DNA of 64,000 nt from FEB-22 sp003105195 (GTDB lineage Bacteria; Pseudomonadota; Alphaproteobacteria; Rhizobiales; Xanthobacteraceae): NCBI GenBank assembly GCA_027493405.1, contig JAOSKV010000009.1, forward strand, positions 5,243 through 69,242. Direction: 5' to 3'. Below are positions 50,656 to 64,000 of this stretch, piece by piece. The position numbers and the translations under genes are program-made. The notes under the pieces are model-generated. The model saw nothing but the letters and a program-made list of their open reading frames with translations, searched no databases and had not been told where the DNA came from. Positions within the stretch are counted from its first letter, which is position 1, and each line of letters begins with the position of its first letter.

Positions 50656-51920
50656 ATGACGAGCGGCACGAGATCCGGCGTGAGCGAGGTCGTCGTCTTC
50701 GCGCGCGGGGAGCGCGACCGCGCCGACGACCTCCTCGGCGCGGTCGTGCCTGCGCGTCTGCGCGACGAGCCGGCCTCGGCCGCCGCCCCGGTGCTCGACA
50801 ATGTCGTGCCCTTCGTGCGGCCGCGCGGAAACGACAATGCGCGCGCCGAGGGGCCGGTCCTGCAGGCCCAGGCGCGGCTCGCGCCCGCATCGGCGGTGCC
50901 GCACGGATGGGCGCGCCGCGCCGCCTTCGTCGCCGTCTCGCTCCTGGTGCACGGCGCGCTGTTCGCGGCGCTCTGGCGGGAGCCGCCGGAGCTCGCCGGA
51001 ACCGAGCTGGAGGCGATCTCGGTCGAGATCGTGCCCGGCAGCAATGCGCTCGCCGGCCGCGAGACGACGCCGAGCGAGACCGAAGGCGACATCAATCGCA
51101 ACGCCCCGGTCGAGGCGCCGACCGAGCCCGTCGAGCAGGCCGCGGAGCGCACCACCGACCAGGCTCCCGAGATTCCGGTGGCCGAGCGCGAGACCGCCCC
51201 CGAGACGCCGGTTAGAGCGGGGGAGGGTGGTGGGAGGAAGGCCACGGAGGTGCCCAGGAGGAGCCGCGCGATACGGTCGCCATGGTCGAGAGCCCGCAGG
51301 CCGAGATCGCCACGCAGGCGCCGGTCGAGACCCCGCCGGACGCCGCCAACCCGACGCTCTTGCCGCAGGCCGAGGCGAAGCCCGAGCCCACCCCGGACGA
51401 GATGCCGGTCGCGCCCGTGCCGCTCCCCGAGCCGCGTCCCGAGGCCGCGAAGCCGGTCGCGCCGCCGAAGCCGCCGGAGCCGGCGAAGCCGAAGCCCGAG
51501 CAGGCGCGCAAGCCCGCGCCGAAGCCCAAGGACACGGTGCGCAGGCGCATCGCGGCGCGCAGCGACGCCCGCACCAGCGAGCGCTCGGCCGGCGCCGTGT
51601 CGACCCGGGCGAGCACCGGCGCCGGCCTCGGCCGCGCGAGCCGGAATGCGAACTATGCGGGTCAGGTCTCCGCCCACCTGCAGCGCCACAAGCAGTATCC
51701 GCCCGAGGCGCGCGCCCGCGGCGACGAGGGACGCGCCACCGTGTCCTTCAGCCTCGACGGCGGCGGCCGCGTCACCTCGGTGCGGCTCGCCCGCTCGAGC
51801 GGCGTCGCGAGCCTCGACCGCGAGGTGCAGGCCATGGTGCGCCGCGCCTCGCCGTTCCCGGCGCCGCCCGACGGCCGCGCCCAGAGCTTCTCGGTGCCGG
51901 TCGGCTTCGGCCTGCGGTGA
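50656..51920 (+). pseudogene. tonB: TonB energy transducer, frame broken in the proline-rich linker
   Basis: The N-terminal part has a cytoplasmic tail, one transmembrane helix (RRAAFVAVSLLVHGALFAAL) and an acidic/proline-rich start (EAISVEIVPGSN). The C-terminal part, in another frame from about 51262, has a proline-lysine linker (PVAPPKPPEPAKPKPEQARK) and a TonB_C domain (AGQVSAHLQRHKQYPPEARA; FSLDGGGRVTSVRLARSSGV). Between them, at 51212-51262, lies an odd purine-rich stretch (GAGCGGGGGAGGGTGGTGGG) where sense is lost. The joined protein would be about 420 residues. It follows the receptor by 21 bases. Confidence 0.75.
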
Positions 51921-51961
51921 TCGGATCGACCGTTCCAGCGAACCACGGAGGAGAGGTGTAC

Positions 51962-52288
51962 ATGTTCATTGCGATGAATCGCTTTCGCGTGAAGAAGGGG
52001 TCCGAGGAGGCCTTCGAGCAGGTCTGGCTCGGGCGCGACAGCCAGCTCGACCGGGTGCCGGGCTTCGTCGAGTTCCACCTGCTCAAGGGCCCCGAGCACG
52101 AGGACCACACGCTCTATTCCTCCCACACGGTGTGGCAGTCGAAGGCCGCCTTCGAGGCCTGGACCAAATCCGAGGCCTTCCGCGCGGCCCACCGCCGCGC
52201 CGGCGGCAATGCGCCGCTCTATCTCGATCACCCGCAGTTCGAAGGCTTCGAGGTGCGCCAGACCATCACCCGCGGCGAAGCCGCGTGA
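51962..52288 (+). CDS. hmuQ: Haem-degrading monooxygenase HmuQ/IsdG family
   Basis: The 108-residue ABM-fold protein (MFIAMNRFRVKKGSEEAFEQ; VPGFVEFHLLKGPEHEDHTL; SSHTVWQSKAAFEAWTKSEA) closely matches the HmuQ/HmuD and IsdG haem oxygenases, including the Asn6-equivalent in MNRF, the Trp in HTVWQSK and a His in FRAAHRRAGG. It breaks down imported haem and frees iron in the cytoplasm. It is preceded by GGAGAGG, 9 bases upstream of ATG 51962, and follows tonB by 40 bases, so receptor, TonB and haem degradation are likely co-transcribed. Confidence 0.9.
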   Translation: MFIAMNRFRVKKGSEEAFEQVWLGRDSQLDRVPGFVEFHLLKGPEHEDHTLYSSHTVWQSKAAFEAWTKSEAFRAAHRRAGGNAPLYLDHPQFEGFEVRQTITRGEAA

Positions 52289-52297
52289 CTGGCGTGG

Positions 52298-52325
52298 CTC
52301 CGGGTGAGCGAAGCGACACCCCGGA
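52298..52325. repeat. Short REP-like palindrome (CTCCGGGTGAGCG type)
   Basis: TCCGGGTG-agcgaagcga-CACCCCGGA forms an 8-bp stem with one bulge. Repeats of this type are frequent between genes in Bradyrhizobium relatives. It ends the hmuQ unit and may act as a terminator. The rest of the 212-base gap to bfd is AT-richer and probably holds the bfd promoter (TAGACTAAT near 52463). Confidence 0.5.
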
Positions 52326-52500
52326 TGCAGCCCCCGCATGTCGCTGCGTTCACGCGGGCGACTGGTTGTTTCGACCTTAAAGACAGGTTGCAGTCTGGAA
52401 TACCTCGAAGAAGCGTCGTTTCGGTTTTGAGTTTGGTCAATGAGCCCCCTATTGAGGGACGTAGACTAATCAACCCGATTTACCGGGATTGCCGCAGGCC

Positions 52501-52716
52501 ATGATCGTCTGCTCCTGCAACGTGCTGTCCGATCACGACGTGCGTTCCGCCATGGCGGAGCCGGCCGCACGGCCGCGCACGGCCGGCCAGGTCTATGGCT
52601 GCCTCGGCTGCAGCGCCCAGTGCGGCCGCTGTGCGCGCACCATCAGGCGCATCATGGACGAGGCGCTCGCCGTCTGCCCGACCGCCTGTGCCTGCTGCCC
52701 GCGCACGGGCAAGTAA
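52501..52716 (+). CDS. bfd: Bacterioferritin-associated ferredoxin Bfd
   Basis: The 71-residue protein has the four-cysteine Bfd [2Fe-2S] motif C4-x-C6 ... C-x2-C (MIVCSCNVLSDHDVRSAM; VYGCLGCSAQCGRCARTIR). Bfd passes electrons to bacterioferritin to release stored iron under iron shortage. Extra cysteines in the tail (VCPTACACCPRTG) are unusual compared with the classic 64-residue protein. It is followed by bacterioferritin on the same strand, as expected functionally. Confidence 0.92.
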   Translation: MIVCSCNVLSDHDVRSAMAEPAARPRTAGQVYGCLGCSAQCGRCARTIRRIMDEALAVCPTACACCPRTGK

Positions 52717-52864
52717 TCCCGGATTCGTTCCCGCACGGTCGCGCGATATTTTTTGCCCCGCTTCCGCTCGCCTCGCCTTGAGGGGCGGGATCGCGCCGTC
52801 TAGATTTGTTCCAGCCTGGGGAACTCAGCGAGAGCGCCGCTCGCGCGAGGCAATGGAGCGCGGC

Positions 52865-53339
52865 ATGAAGGGCGACGCCAAGGTCATCGAATACCTCAAC
52901 AAGGGCCTGCGCCACGAGCTGACGGCGGTCAACCAGTATTGGCTCCATCTCCGGATCCTCGACAACTGGGGCTACAAGGCGCTGGCCAAGAAGTGGCGCG
53001 AGAGGTCGATCGAGGAGATGCGCCACGCCGACAAGTTCACGGTGCGCATCCTCTTCGCCGGCTTCCCCAACATGCAGGTGCTGGACCCGCTGCGCATCGG
53101 CCAGAACGTCAAGGAGGTCTCAAGTGCGATCTCGCGGCCGAGCATTCGGCGCGGAGCTCTACCAGGAGGCCGCGACCTCCTGCCACTCGGTCAAGGACTA
53201 TCCCTCGCGCGACCTGTTCGAGGAGCTGATGACGGACGAGGAGGGGCACATCGACTTCCTCGAGACGCAGCTCGACCTGATCTCCAAGCTCGGCCTCGAG
53301 CTCTACGCCCAGGCCCATATCGGCAAGCTCGACGACTGA
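52865..53339 (+). CDS. bfr: Bacterioferritin Bfr (two one-base deletions)
   Basis: The family start MKGDAKVIEYLNKGLRHELT is at 52865. Ferroxidase ligands are seen: Glu in RHELTAVNQY, E-x2-H in EEMRHADKF, then in the third frame YQEAATSCHSVKDYPSRDLF and EELMTDEEGHIDFLETQ. Two missing C bases (GTCTCAAG for GTCCTCAAG at about 53119; GGAGCTCTAC for GGAGCCTCTAC at about 53156) break the frame. The intermediate frame reads CDLAAEHSAR correctly between them. Repaired, the protein has 158 residues, exactly the normal length. It stores iron as a 24-mer and contains the haem-ligand Met in GFPNMQVLDP. Confidence 0.88.
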
Positions 53340-53394
53340 GCTGCGGGTGGGGCGGGCCTGCTGCGTGAGTCGCGCCGCAAGTTTAGCCGATGAC

Positions 53395-53551
53395 CGTCAT
53401 TCTGAGGTTGCTCGGCTACGCGGCAGCCGAGCCTCGACGGGCGACGGCCGGGGCTTCGCACATGCCGGTGCGCCGCCCCGGCCGCTCATCCTCGGAGGCT
53501 CGCGCTCGTCTCGCGTCGAGACGAAATGAGCACTCGCGCCTCGGTATGACG
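53395..53551. repeat. 157-bp intergenic palindromic element (GTCATTCTGAGG type)
   Basis: The ends CGTCATTCTGAGG and CCTCGGTATGACG are imperfect complements. Inside are the hairpin GCTCGGCT-N7-AGCCGAGC and CTCGTCTCGCGTCGAGACG. It resembles the elements at 4419 and 13649. It fills most of the gap between bfr and the defence island. Confidence 0.65.
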
Positions 53552-53582
53552 GATCGGGGGCTCGCTTGCGGAATAACCGATT

Positions 53583-53603
53583 GTCCAATTCGACAGATTG
53601 GAC
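53583..53603. promoter_or_regulatory. Possible operator of the defence operon
   Basis: The perfect dyad GTCCAAT-tcgacag-ATTGGAC lies 155 bases upstream of the first helicase gene, after the repeat element. It is the only clear symmetric site in the remaining gap (53552-53757) and could bind a regulator, though no regulator gene is seen within the window. Confidence 0.45.
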
Positions 53604-53757
53604 CGATCCTCACGCTGCGCTCTCAACGCCGCTGCCGACCGGCAGGGGGTGAATCCGCCATGGCAACATCCCTGGTCTTGCCTCGGCGAGGCGCGCCAGG
53701 GTTGCCCCGACGTGCGCGTTAGGTAGAATCCAACCACAGGTCGGGGGATGTGAAATC

Positions 53758-58935
<5,178 letters not shown>

Positions 58936-58939
<4 letters not shown>

Positions 58940-61695
58940 CCCGGATGTTCTCGCCCGGCGACCTCGTCCATGCGCGGGGACGGGAGTGGGTGGCGCTGCC
59001 GTCCCCCGACGACGAGATTCTCTGCCTGCGCCCGCTCGCCGGCGCCGAGGCGGACGTGCAGCTCATCCACCCGGCCCTGGAGCGCGAGCCGGTCCGCGCG
59101 GCACGTTTCGCGCTCCCGGATCCGGACGACGTCGCCACCCAGGATGGCGCGCGCCTGCTCTCGGAAGCCCTGCGTCTGTCGCTGCGGCGCGGCGCCGGCC
59201 CGTTCCGCTCGGCCGCGCGCCTCGGCTTCGAGCCGCGCGCCTATCAGCTCGTTCCCCTGCTGATGGCGCTGCGCCTGCCCGTCGCGCGGCTGCTGATCGC
59301 CGATGATGTCGGCATCGGCAAGACCATCGAGGCCGGCCTGGTCCTGCGCGAGCTGATTGATCGCGGCGAGGCCGACCGTTTCTCCGTCCTGTGCCCGCCC
59401 CATCTCGTCGAGCAATGGACCGGCGAGCTGAAGGAGAAGTTCGATCTCGACGCCGTCGCCGTGACGGCCGCCTCCGCGGCGCGTCTCGAGCGCGGCCTGC
59501 CGGCCTCCGAGAGCCTGTTCGAGGCGCATCCGTTCACGGTGGTCAGCCTCGACTACATCAAGGCGGAGCGCCGCCGCGACAGCTTCGCACGCGCCTGCCC
59601 GGGTCTCGTCGTGGTCGACGAGGCGCATGCCTGCGTCGGCACGCACCAGAGCCGGCAGCAGCGCTTCGCGCTGCTCGAGCGGCTTTCTGCCGACAAGGAG
59701 CGCCACCTCCTGCTGCTCACCGCCACGCCGCACAGCGGCGACGAGGCGGCCTTCGACCGGCTGCTGGGCCTTCTCGATCCGGCCTTCGCGACTGCCTCCC
59801 TCGACGACGAGCAGAACCGCATCCGGCTCGCGCGGCACTTCGTCCAGCGCCGCCGCATGGATATCGAGGCGAGGGAATGGGGCGAGGAGCGGACCTTTCC
59901 CAGGCACGAGACCGCCGAGCAGACCTATGCGCTCGACCCGGCGCACCGCGCTTTCCACGACGCCGTGCTCGACTATTGCCTCGGCGTGGTCGAGGGTGCC
60001 GGCGCGAGCGAACATCGCCGCCGCCTTGCCTTCTGGGGCACGCTCGCCCTCATGCGCTGCGTCGGCTCCTCGCCCGCGGCGGCGGCGAGCGCCTTGCGCA
60101 ACCGGCTCGCGCCCGACCCCGACCGCCTCGAAGACCAGGTCTTCGACGAGGACGCGGACGAGGCCGATGCCGTGGACGTGGAGCCGACGTCCGGGCTCGA
60201 CGAGCAGGGGCCGCTCGGCGCCCTGATCGCCCAGGCCGGGCGGCTCGCCAAGGCCGCCGATCCCAAGGTCGACGCGCTCCGGAAGGTCCTGGAGCCCCTC
60301 GTCGCCGAAGGTGCGAACCCGGTCGTGTTCTGCCGGTTCATCGCGACGGCCCGTCATGTCGCGGCGGCTCTCGCCAAGGCTTTCAAGGGCCTGCGCATCG
60401 AGACCGTGACGGGAGAGCTCACGCCCGACGAGCGCCGTGCCCGCATCGAGGCCATCCCGCACGACGCGCAGCGCCTGCTGGTCGCGACCGACTGTCTCTC
60501 CGAAGGCATCAACCTCCAGGCGCTGTTCGACACGGTCGTCCACTACGATCTCTCCTGGAATCCGACCCGGCATCAGCAGCGCGAAGGCCGCGTGAACCGC
60601 TTCGGCCAGCCTGCGAAGCTCGTGCGCTCGGTCCTGCTCTATTCCCCGGACAGCGCCATCGACGGCGCGGTGCTGGACGTGATCCTCAGGAAGGCCGAGC
60701 GCATCCGCAAAGCGACCGGTGTCACCGTGCCGCTGCCCGAGGAGCGCGGTGCGGTCACGGGCGCGTTGATGAACGCCGTGCTGCTGCGCAAGGGCCGTGC
60801 GCGTCAGCTCTCCCTCGACTTCGGGCTCGACCGGGACGCCGCCGCGGTCGAGCTGCGCTGGCGTGACGCCGAGGAGGGCGAGAAACGGTCCCGCACGATG
60901 TTCGCCCAGAACCGCATCAAGCCCGAGGAGGTCATTCCCGAGTGGCGGCGCTGGCGCGACGTGCTCGGCAGCCCGGAACAGCTCCGCCGCTTCGTGGAGC
61001 GCGCCATGAGTCGTCTCGATGCCGCCCTGGAGCCGGACGGACGCGGTGCGTTCAAGGCTCATCTCGACGCGTTGCCGGTCGCGATCCGCGAGCGGCTCGC
61101 CGCCCGCGACCTCGGCGGCTCGCTGCGCGTCGTCTTCGAGGAGCCGGCGCCGGCCGGTGCCGTCGTCGTGCCGCGCGTGCACCCGCTGCCCGCGACGCTC
61201 GCCGAGACGCTGCTCGAGGGGGCCCTCGACCGTGACTCGAGCATGGCGGAGTCGCTGGGACGGACGGGCGCCTGGCAGACCTCCGCCGTGAAGGCCGTCA
61301 CCACGGTGGCGCTCCTGCGCCTGCGCTACAAGCTCCTGGTCGGGCCGCGCGGCGAGCGCATGCTGCTCGCCGAGGAGGCGTCAGCCTTCGCCTGGGATGC
61401 CGGCTCGCCCGCGCGGACTTTGGCCGGCGACGCCGCCCGCGCGCTGCTCGAGCATCCCGCAGCGGCAGACCTCGCCGAGGTCGCCCGCCGGCGCCAGGTC
61501 GCGCGCGCGCGCGGCGAGGCGCAGGCGAGGCTCGAGGGCGCCATCGCGGACCACGCGCGCGAGCGGGCGAAGGCTCTGATGGACGACCATGCGCGCCTGC
61601 GCGCCGCCGCAGCCGGCAGTTCCCGTGTTGCGGTCGAGCCGGTGCTGCCGGCCGACGTCATCGGCCTTTACGTCCTCCTCCCGGCGGTGGCCTGA
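58936..61695 (+). CDS. SNF2-family helicase (DISARM DrmD-like)
   Basis: The 919-residue SNF2/RapA-like ATPase begins with a beta-barrel-like N-terminus (FSPGDLVHARGREWVALPSP). The motor has IADDVGIGKTIEAGLVLREL (Walker A 124-130), VVDEAHACVG (228-231), LLLTATPHSGDEAAFD, PVVFCRFIATARHVAAAL, and LVATDCLSEGINLQALFDTV with WNPTRHQQREGRVNRFGQ. The C-terminal 250 residues are a long coiled/charged region. It starts within the stop of the upstream helicase and ends 1 base before the methylase ATG. SNF2 DrmD is the hallmark of class 1 DISARM, in which it works with DrmAB and a methylase against phage DNA. Confidence 0.88.
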
Positions 61696-61696
61696 C

Positions 61697-64000
61697 ATGG
61701 CGCGCCGCCGCAACGATCGGGCCGCTGCGCTCGCCTTCGACGCCATCACGGTCGAAGGCGCGCTGATCGCGCCCGCGATGCTCGCGCGCATCGCCCAGCA
61801 CCAGGCCGACGGCCAGAAGGAGGCGGACTATGCGGTCCCCAAGGGTCTCACGCTGCGTGACGAGATCGCCCGCTATTTCCGCATCGGCCAGGCCCTGTTC
61901 CTGGAGCTGACCGCGAGCGATACGCCCTCCCACGTGGCGGCGGTCGGTTTCGCCGAGAAGCTCATGCGCGACGTGCTCGGCTTCGCCGACGTGCGCCGCG
62001 TCGGCGCCCGCAAGCTGGGGGAGCGCGAGTTCGCCGTCACCCTCGACGCCCTCGGCGGCCGCGTCCCCCTGGTGGTCGTCCCGCCGGCGGACGGGCTCGA
62101 CCGTCCCTCGGAGCATCTCCCGGGCGACCGCCGCCGCTCGGCCGCCTCGGCGCTGCAGGACTGGCTCAATGCCGCCGAGGGCGCCGCCTGGGGCCTGTGC
62201 ACCAACGGCCTCGCCCTGCGCCTCGTGCGCGACAATGCCAGCCTCACGCGCCCCGCCTTCATCGAGGCCGATCTGCGCCGCATCTTCGAGCAGGACGCCT
62301 TCGCGGATTTCGCCGCGCTCTGGCTGCTGCTCCATGCGAGCCGTTTCGGCCGCCCGGGCACGCCGCCGACCGACTGTGCCCTGGAGCGCTGGCGCGAGGC
62401 GGGGCAGAAGGAGGGGCGCCGCGCCTTGGAGGACCTCAGCGGAAGCGTCGAGGACGCGCTGAAGAGTCTCGGCAACGGCTTCCTCTCGCATCCCGCCAAT
62501 GGGGCGCTGCGCGACCGGCTCGCGAACGGTGAGCTGCCCCTGTCCGGGTTCTTCGGCCAGCTCCTGCGTCTGGTCTATCGGCTGATCTTTCTGCTCGCCG
62601 CCGAGGACCGCAACCTGCTGCACGCACCCGACGCGCCGGCCGCGGCCCGGAAGCTCTATGCCGAAGGCTATTCGCTCGCGGCATTGCGCGAGCGCGCCGT
62701 GCGCCGCGCCGCCTGGGACCGGCACCATGACCGCTGGGAAGGCCTCGGCATCACCTTTGCGGTGCTCGCGAGCGGCGAGAAGCGCCTCGGCCTGCCGGCG
62801 CTTGGCGGCCTGTTCGGCCCCGACGCGACTCCGGATCTCGACTCCGCGCGGCTTGCCAATCGCGCGCTCATGGAGGCGGTGTTCCGCCTCGCCTGGCTGC
62901 GCGAGCCCTCCGGCCTCGTGCCGGTCAACTGGCGCGACATGGAGACCGAGGAGCTCGGCTCGGTCTACGAGAGCCTGCTCGAGCTGACGCCGCGGCTGAC
63001 CGACGACGGCCGCGGCTTCGCCTTCGCGGAGGGTGGCGAGGCCAGGGGCCACGCCCGCAAGACCACCGGCAGCTACTACACCCCCGACAGTCTCGTGCAG
63101 GCGCTGCTTGATTCCGCGCTCGATCCCGTCCTCGACCGCGTCGTGGCCGAGGCGGACGACAGGGCCGCCGCGCTGCTCGGCGTCACCGTGCTCGACCCCG
63201 CCTGCGGCTCCGGCCACTTCCTGCTCGCCGCGGCGCGGCGCATCGCGACCCGTCTCGCCGAGGCGCGCACCGAGGGCGTCGCATCGCCGGCGGACTACCG
63301 CCACGCCCTGCGCGACGTGGTGCGCTCCTGCATCTACGGCGTCGACCGCAATCCCATGGCGGTCGAGCTTGCCAAGGTGGCGCTCTGGATCGAGACCGTG
63401 GAGCCCGGCAGGCCGCTCGGCTTCCTCGACGCCAACATCCGCTGCGGCGACTCGCTGTTCGGCATCTTCGACCTGAAGGCGCTCGAAACCGGCATTCCGG
63501 ACGCGGCCTACAAGCCGCTCTCCGGCGACGACAAGGAGACGGCGCGCCACTTTGCGGCCCGGAACCGCGCGGAGCGAGCCGGGCAGGGGAGCCTCGACTT
63601 CTCGGGCGGCGGCGGACGCCTGCCGGCCGCCGCGCCGCTCGCCGCCGAGGCGCGCGCGCTCCGCGCCATGCCGGAGGACAGCCCCGACGACGTCGCGGCC
63701 CGCCGCAGGCGCTTCGAGGCCGTCGCCGCGGACCCGCGTCGTTGGAGCCTGCGTGTCGCCGCCGACCTCTACGTCGCGGCGTTCCTCGCGCCCAAGAGCG
63801 GCGGCGTTCCGACGAACCGCAACACGGTCACGATCGCGACCTCGGCCCATGTCTGGGACGCGCGCGCCGGCAAGCAGGTCTACGGCCCGCTGGTCGGCCG
63901 CGCCCAGGACCTCGCCGGGGCGGCGCGCGCCTTCCACTGGCCGTTGGAGTTCCCCGACATCATGGCCGGCGGCGGCTTCGACGTGGTGCTCGGCAAGACG
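61697..64000 (+). CDS. Eco57I/class I N6-adenine DNA methylase-like protein (3' end outside the window)
   Basis: The visible part is 768 residues. The N-terminal 400 residues are mostly helical (DNA-recognition or nuclease-like arrangement of PglX/Eco57I-type proteins). The methylase domain begins with KTTGSYYTPDSLVQALLDSA, then the AdoMet motif I VLDPACGSGHFLLAAARRIA (500-506 for DPACGSG), YGVDRNPMAVELAKVALWIE and FLDANIRCGDSLFGI. The catalytic motif IV (NPP[YW]) should come right at the edge: the window ends ...GGFDVVLGKT, where GNPP is expected. A truncated or altered motif, or an indel near the edge, is possible. It probably marks self DNA (DrmMI-like) for the neighbouring helicases. Confidence 0.82.
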   Translation, partial: MARRRNDRAAALAFDAITVEGALIAPAMLARIAQHQADGQKEADYAVPKGLTLRDEIARYFRIGQALFLELTASDTPSHVAAVGFAEKLMRDVLGFADVRRVGARKLGEREFAVTLDALGGRVPLVVVPPADGLDRPSEHLPGDRRRSAASALQDWLNAAEGAAWGLCTNGLALRLVRDNASLTRPAFIEADLRRIFEQDAFADFAALWLLLHASRFGRPGTPPTDCALERWREAGQKEGRRALEDLSGSVEDALKSLGNGFLSHPANGALRDRLANGELPLSGFFGQLLRLVYRLIFLLAAEDRNLLHAPDAPAAARKLYAEGYSLAALRERAVRRAAWDRHHDRWEGLGITFAVLASGEKRLGLPALGGLFGPDATPDLDSARLANRALMEAVFRLAWLREPSGLVPVNWRDMETEELGSVYESLLELTPRLTDDGRGFAFAEGGEARGHARKTTGSYYTPDSLVQALLDSALDPVLDRVVAEADDRAAALLGVTVLDPACGSGHFLLAAARRIATRLAEARTEGVASPADYRHALRDVVRSCIYGVDRNPMAVELAKVALWIETVEPGRPLGFLDANIRCGDSLFGIFDLKALETGIPDAAYKPLSGDDKETARHFAARNRAERAGQGSLDFSGGGGRLPAAAPLAAEARALRAMPEDSPDDVAARRRRFEAVAADPRRWSLRVAADLYVAAFLAPKSGGVPTNRNTVTIATSAHVWDARAGKQVYGPLVGRAQDLAGAARAFHWPLEFPDIMAGGGFDVVLGKT

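Overview
The window is very GC-rich, densely coded DNA from an alphaproteobacterium, most likely Hyphomicrobiales (Rhizobiales) close to Bradyrhizobiaceae or Xanthobacteraceae. This rests on a FixK-type regulator without cysteines, a HemP/HmuTUV/HmuQ haem-uptake set, Irr/Fur-style iron genes, many GTGA/ATGA start-stop overlaps, and intergenic palindromes of the TAGGGTGCAATA and GTCATCCTGAGG kind that are typical of that group. No tRNA, rRNA, CRISPR array or insertion sequence was found.

Layout. 1-3.1 kb: extradiol dioxygenase (cut by the left edge), a DUF1932 dehydrogenase and ddl, separated by palindromic repeats. 3.2-9.1 kb: a small secreted protein, a receiver-domain protein, then a minus-strand acid-catabolism operon (acyl-CoA dehydrogenase, ADP-forming acyl-CoA synthetase, SCP2-like protein, alpha/beta hydrolase). 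9.3-13.7 kb: tungstate transporter tupBCA, a deleted modA-like remnant, an AraC/LysE pair. 13.8-25.7 kb: a five-gene minus-strand operon glgE, treS-mak, glgB, glgX, malQ, a complete GlgE-pathway set turning trehalose into branched alpha-glucan and degrading it. 25.9-29 kb: Uma2 nuclease, HigBA toxin-antitoxin and a GH13 alpha-glucosidase. 29-40 kb: TolB-like/TPR protein, cytochrome c, then a sugar ABC transporter (ATPase, binding protein, two permeases) embedded among four extended short-chain dehydrogenases/epimerases and an ABM monooxygenase. 40-43.8 kb: secreted proteins, FixK and an ABC-2 exporter. 43.8-53.3 kb: haem/iron locus (hmuV fragment, hmuU truncated, hmuT, hemP, divergent receptor, tonB, hmuQ, bfd, bfr), into which a 2.4-kb segment with an MBL hydrolase and an FAD oxidase has been placed. 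53.7-64 kb: a three-gene DISARM-like anti-phage island (helicase with DUF1998 end, SNF2 helicase, Eco57I-type DNA methylase) that runs off the right edge.

An important caveat is that many otherwise well-conserved genes are broken by a single-base indel that, when repaired, restores the normal family length (malQ, treS stop, tupC stop, sugar-ABC ATPase, bfr twice, Uma2, the big helicase). This pattern looks more like sequence or assembly error than mass decay, although two places (modA remnant, hmuV/hmuU junctions) look like true deletions or rearrangements or chimeric joins.
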